Positions 59,321-64,000 of a stretch of 64,000 nt of DNA are shown here, in pieces (position 1 is the stretch's first letter; every line of letters starts with the position of its first letter). The stretch is from Aquilaria yunnanensis. Taxonomy: Eukaryota; Streptophyta; Magnoliopsida; Malvales; Thymelaeaceae. The notes under the pieces were generated by a model. It was given only the letters and a program-made list of their open reading frames with translations, made no database searches and was not told where the DNA came from. The DNA lies in assembly GCA_039654915.1 (NCBI GenBank), contig CM077600.1, positions 73,231,992 to 73,295,991 on the forward strand, in the 5' to 3' direction. Both the position numbers and the translations under genes were made by a program.

Positions 59321-59603
59321 GATTAATTGCTCTTTATTTTCTCCTTGCTGCCCTACTTCAGGATGTAGTAGTTATGACTCAATGCTCCTTGTAGAATGAA
59401 GTCTTCTTAAAGTTCTTTTGATTTTTGGATAAGTGTTCACTACTTCACCAGGATGGCTATGAGTCATGCACTAATTCTCCTACATTAAATAAAAAGAAAT
59501 TAGTAAGCTAAAGATAAAATAGAAATTGAAAAAGTAAATGTTGCAAGAAAATAAATGGTTAGATTAACAGAGATTAATCTTTTAGGTAGCTAGCTCAACA
59601 AAT
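59321..59603 (-). other. Leader of the minus-strand Athila
   Basis: Non-coding sequence between primer site and gag. Confidence 0.6.
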
Positions 59604-59629
59604 GTTCCCCAAGAATAGCACTAAAAACT
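59604..59629 (-). other. Degenerate Athila primer-binding site
   Basis: The minus strand after the LTR reads TTTTTAGTGCTATTCTTGGG. This compares with the tRNA-Asp-type site TGGCGCCGTTGCCGGGGA used by Athila elements. Most differences are G to A or C to T. Confidence 0.65.
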
Positions 59630-60976
59630 TGACATGTTGTTTAGTTCATAACTCTTCCCACTACACTAATTTAATTCTTAATGTGGATGTATCAAATCTA
59701 TCTATATTTATAAATGTGTGAATTCACATGCATGCTCACCTGTCATCAAAGTATAGCAATGACAAATATCAAAATCATTTTTTCAATGGAACAAAGTTAT
59801 CTACTGTACCAATATCTCTTTATTATCTAACCAACAATTAAGGGGTTATTTAGCTAACTAACTAAGAATTCAACTAAACTAACTAATGTTGCAAAAACAA
59901 CTAAGTAAACAGTTACCTATTGGCAGGGGAAAGCAATCAACCATCAACAGTCAAGATATGTCATGCTTAGACATGAATCTCTATTTCATTACTCTTATTT
60001 TGGTTTAACAGACATATATTTAACTTGGATTGTGGAGTACTATCTGAAGTAGGTTAGCTGCCTATTATTCTCATTCACTAATCACTATTCTTAAGTCATC
60101 TATAGGGTGGCTAGTCCTACTACGCTTCCTAATAATGCTTTACCAGTTTTGTGACCCAACTACTAAGTTTTACCCTAGTTCAGAGGTATTATGCCACTCT
60201 AGTAATCCCAACTATGGCTATATCCCTTCTATCTAATAGTGATCCACAACAAACATATCAAGTACTATTAACATTTAATTAATAGGCTAGTTACTATTAA
60301 TCAACACATCTAGCACATTGGCTATATCACAAGGAAACCATAATTATATTGAACCAAAAGTAATCATAAACACAAGATCATCCTAGGGTTCATCTGCTAT
60401 AAGTATGAGCAAAGACATTAGTTCATAACACCAAAAGGAAAACACAATAGAAACAAAGAAAAACAAAGAATCAAAGACTCCATCTCTAAATTCTTCTCCT
60501 CCAAGCATTCCTTACTTTGATGTGAATTAATCGATGTTGATATTTGGAACTGCCTCTAGTAGCCTTCTACCGTGAAACTAAACTCTAAATTATGTATTTT
60601 CTCCTTTTTTTTTCTATTAAAAACCCTAACAATGCGCATGGTTTGTAACACGGCCATGTTCAAGGCCATGTTCCACCTCTAGATGTAAAAATCACGAACA
60701 TTTAATAGCACAATTTGGATCATAGGCATGACAATGAACACGGGCGTATTTGGTACTAACATAGGCATGTTGGAAACCATGTTTATCAATTTTTTCAAAA
60801 CTTGCAATTCAGCTCCAAAACTTTTACAAAATCCTTCCTAACCCAAATGATGTTGAAATAAAGCTTGAAATAAAATATAAACCGATTAAGCACTAAATCC
60901 TAATAAAAACACATCAAAAGATAAGCAATTATCAAAGAAAAGTGTATAGAAAACATGTATAAATATTAGCATATCA
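59630..60976 (-). repeat. 5' LTR of the minus-strand Athila
   Basis: It is collinear with 48794-50152. It starts TGACATGTTG and ends GCATATCA in plus-strand reading. CACGG-CATG type motifs occur at 60640-60780. Confidence 0.9.
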
Positions 60977-60981
60977 TGAGC

Positions 60982-61450
60982 CTTTGGTGAGCTACCTACA
61001 AAATAAGGGCACAAAAGGGGAAAGAGTGTAGGAGGGAGTCCCTGGGATGTTTCTTAGGTGGAAGAGGGAGTCTCCAATGCTCAAGTCAGTCTTTTTAGTA
61101 GGTTTAGTAAGCTATAGATGATGATGAGCATCGTGTACCTAGTATGGTTGGTGAAAGACCTTTTATTTAGGGTTTCTTATGTTAATTTGGAGTATCCGTT
61201 GAGGTGGCTACGTAGCCCCTATCCCAACAAGCACGCTGACATTGCAACCAACCATGAGATTTTGCATGTTTTCCCCAACTACCAATATGTAAGTGTTTCT
61301 AGTAGAAATAAGGTGGGCAGTTGCCCTAGTTGGATCCTTGGTGAGAGTTATCCTCGGATGACGGCCAAGTTAGGGCATGCCTTATTAGAGTGATGTGGGA
61401 AAATTATTTCCATCAGGTCCCCTGAGATTTCGATGAGCCTTCCCAAAGGG
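60982..61450 (-). repeat. Tat-LTR-like fragment
   Basis: 60995-61100 resembles the U5 part of the Tat LTRs (compare 25355-25425 and 32345-32410), including the phrase CTCAAGTCAGT. The rest is too diverged to call. The 91-codon ORF 61118-61393 overlaps it and has no family I can name. Confidence 0.35.
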
Positions 61451-63237
61451 CACCATTGATACCTTTAGAGATGTATCATCATTCAGATTTTATGTTACAT
61501 ATCTGAATTTATAGGGTTTATTATGTAATAGTAAGTTTAATATTTGTGTATGTATAAAAGCCTTTATAATATTTGTAGATTCACCATTCTTTCTTTGTAA
61601 TTATTGAGAAGCCCATTGATAGGTAAGGACAAAAAAACATATTAATGAAAGCGGATTAAATTATTTGAGCAAAATTTGAACACAGAAATAGTTATGAAGC
61701 TCATCCCGCTTGCCTGAACGTGAAGCATAAACGTTTTGACTTTTCGGGGCCAGGTTGCAGGCTCTATGTCTTTGAAATGGGTAGGACCAGCCAATCTCTG
61801 TTCTCCAAGTTACTCTCAAACTACACAACATCAGCATGCAATTTCTTTCTTTTTTTTTCTTTTTAAGTTTAATTTACTAAAAAGGTGGAAAAGGATGATT
61901 CGAAACCAGTTTTCTTGCATTAAGTCAAGAAAAAGTCAATGAACCTTATCAGTATAATCTCATTGTGCTACAGTCCAAGAAAAAAAATATATTGTTTCCA
62001 TATTCAAAAACTAAAGCCTAAAAATCCTGAGGAATGAATCTTGCATTTGTTCTTGAAAAGGGGAGTGGTGTCAACCCACGTCCAATCAAATACTAACATA
62101 TAATTTTTTTTAAGATTTTTTTAACTCTTTTACTACCTCCAATCTTTTTGTTTTCCCTTGAGTCAAAATGACATGTTTGGAAATAATTTTTTTTAATCAA
62201 GATTAGATTTTTGGATATAGAGATTAAACTACTAAAACTATAAAAGCACTACCGTTAAGTAATTTTTCCTAAATTTTTACATTAATCATTAATGCTGATG
62301 TAAGTGTTAATGTTGATGCCAACCAAATGGAATTAATATGTAGGAGTAAAGGTGTATGCTACACACTATAAATTATAGTATACCGTACCATGTATCATTA
62401 TTGATTTTAAAAAATAAAATATTAAAATATTAGTTTAAGATGAAAAATATTAAATTTAATTTTTATATATATTTTTATATGTATTCTAATTATTATCATC
62501 TTAACTTTCCTAATATAAATAAAATATATTTATACACGGAATCTATTTTTGCTAAATATTGCACACAATGCGCAGCTATTTTTTGTTAAAAAGTTCGCTC
62601 ACAGGAGTGCTTACAATTACGTTAACTGGGTGAGAGACAAATATGACATGGAAGTTAAAATAAAATGACAAAAAATGAAAGGAAAAGTAAAAGAAAATAA
62701 TTAAAACAATTTCCAAATCCCAATCATGTTAACATTTACGAATTAAATTTTATTCCTAAAATAAAGCGAAGGAAATAACATTAGTATTTATGTTAAAATA
62801 CATATATTTATTACATTTTTTTATTATATATAAACACACACACGCACGTACATATATATATATGTATGTATATTTATGACATTAATGTTTACGATTTACA
62901 AATAAAATAGTAAAAATCCATTTCTTTTAACTTACATACTGCGGTATATGTTGGCATACTGTAGCATACCAAAATAAATTAAAAAATAATTTGAAAAATG
63001 CAGCACTATGTATAATACTTGAGCAAATTAATAAAATATAAATATGTATACTTTATGCCGGCAATACGCAACATACTGCATTTTATCGTGAAATTGAAGA
63101 CTATGGGTAGATCATGCTCATCCTGGAGCTGATCCAGACTACCAAATGGAGGCCCAGTGAGACAAGGAAGCCCCATGTGGGCTGCGCTCTAATGCCGGCC
63201 TCTTTCCGGTTCACTCGGTATTTGCATCCATTTTATA
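61451..63237. other. AT-rich intergenic DNA, no gene seen
   Basis: The stretch contains a microsatellite at about 62833-62874 (CA then TA/TG repeats). Short 'gtatacc' and 'catactg' phrases recur in 62370-63080 and could belong to an unrecognised small element. No gypsy or copia protein phrase is visible. Confidence 0.5.
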
Positions 63238-63464
63238 TACTTTCTCTCTCCCATTTTTTTTATTTCATTTAATTTTTTTAATTAATTTAACTTAAATTTA
63301 TTTATATTATTATTTATTAAAAAAATATATTTAAAAACTATATATCTTAATTTATCATTCATATATAAAGGTTTTTCATTTATATGTTAAAATGTTGAAA
63401 ATAAAAAATTATAGATTAATTATTAAAAAATAAATTGTATAAAGAATTTAGGACAGAGGGAGTA
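63238..63464. mobile_element. Stowaway-type MITE
   Basis: The left end reads TACTTTCTCTCTCCCATTTT. The reverse complement of the right end reads TACTCCCTCTGTCCTAAATT. These imperfect inverted repeats match the well-known CTCCCTCCGTCCC family ends. TA dinucleotides flank the element, it is about 227 bp, and the interior is very AT-rich and non-coding. Stowaway elements are moved by mariner-type transposases. Confidence 0.75.
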
Positions 63465-64000
63465 TATTTTACTTAAATTTAAACTGATAACTAATTTATT
63501 TTAAAATTATGTTCAATTTGCATAATTTTTTTTTATCTTTAACATTTCATAAACAACAAAATTTTCTTTCCTTCTTTTTGAGAAGATCATAACCACATTT
63601 TACGCATGCATAAAACGTAAAAGAAAATTTTAATAATCCAATCCATTAAAGGACATATTTCCCAAAACCTTGCTTCAACCACTATATTATTTTACATGTA
63701 TATCCTTTCAGCACATATAAACCACATCACAACCAACAACCTACTGAAAAACTAAACAAACTTATCAACCTTTCAACTTCCTAAAGGTCCCATATATAAT
63801 ATCCTAAATCCCTCTCCTAAATAATGATATAAAATCCAAGCTTTAGTTACAAAAATCTCTACCATCATACATCTTATGACACTATAAAAAGAAATTAATT
63901 GATATGCTCAAAACTCCCTATTTTACAAAACATATATTTTTTTTAATTCCAATTCAACAACTGCGTTCATTACAAAGTTATTTTTATGATTAATGTTTGA
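63465..64000. other. AT-rich DNA at the window end, no gene seen
   Basis: No open frame or repeat is recognised. A C/A-rich stretch at 63710-63800 could lie near a gene outside the window, but nothing here proves it. Confidence 0.4.

Larger units (their letters stand above)
48794..60976 (-). mobile_element. Complete Athila-type element without pol (minus strand)
   Basis: The LTRs are 48794-50152 (3') and 59630-60976 (5'), with termini TGACATG and CATATCA. The perfect target duplication TGAGC lies at 48789-48793 and 60977-60981. A degenerate Athila primer site lies next to the 5' LTR. Gag, an inverted gag piece and the post-pol ORF are present. No RT, RNase H or integrase is visible. Two insertions, LTR-C (52295-53785) and N1 (54353-58377), interrupt it. 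The unbroken element would be about 6.7 kb. Confidence 0.9.

Noticed and set aside
61118..61393. 91-codon ORF as a possible host gene
   Set aside because: No family resemblance, no splice or promoter signals, and it overlaps Tat-LTR-like sequence.
62370..63080. Recurring 'gtatacc' and 'catactg' phrases as the ends of a small DNA transposon
   Set aside because: No clean inverted repeat or target duplication could be defined by eye.

Overview
The window is a piece of a plant nuclear genome, most likely a dicot. The reasons are the AT-rich background, plant LTR-retrotransposon lineages (Ty3/gypsy Tat, Tekay and Athila types), GT-AG introns with plant-like T-rich acceptors, and a Stowaway-type MITE. 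I find no convincing host gene. About 61 of the 64 kb is LTR retrotransposons inserted into each other, nearly all decayed by stops and frameshifts.

Layout. 1-3773 holds pieces of one long LTR family (here LTR-A) in both orientations plus a Tat LTR scrap. 3774-32837 is an old minus-strand Tat element. It is split by a foreign segment of unknown origin (6637-7077 and 26006-26394) that itself holds a second Tat element, T2 (7078-26000). T2 contains a gag-only element, E1 (9668-15484, TSD TAGTC), and a solo LTR (21499-24029, TSD TCTGC). The outer Tat also carries a solo LTR-A (26897-29379, TSD CAAAT). The outer Tat sits in the gag of a plus-strand Athila-type element, whose 3' portion is at 43560-48560. 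Inside that Athila lies a 3'-truncated Tekay element (33938-43559, minus) with its own solo LTR-A (37574-40024, TSD CTCTG). A second, minus-strand, pol-less Athila element fills 48794-60976 (TSD TGAGC). It contains a solo LTR (52295-53785, TSD AGTAA) and a complete non-coding LTR element, N1 (54353-58377, TSD GGTCC). 60982-64000 is Tat-LTR-like sequence followed by AT-rich DNA with a MITE.

How the genes work together. The autonomous-type elements encode gag, aspartic protease, reverse transcriptase, RNase H and integrase on the minus strand. Both Tat elements also carry a plus-strand extra gene, antisense to the element and convergent with pol. In T2 this gene has its own TATA box, two likely introns, and a reading frame that is restored when E1 and one TSD copy are removed in silico. 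E1, N1 and the minus-strand Athila lack a recognisable reverse transcriptase, so they would have depended on enzymes from other elements. The most interesting material is the antisense Tat gene, E1 with its unexplained downstream ORFs, the pol-less Athila with an inverted gag piece, and the unidentified segment at T2's flanks.
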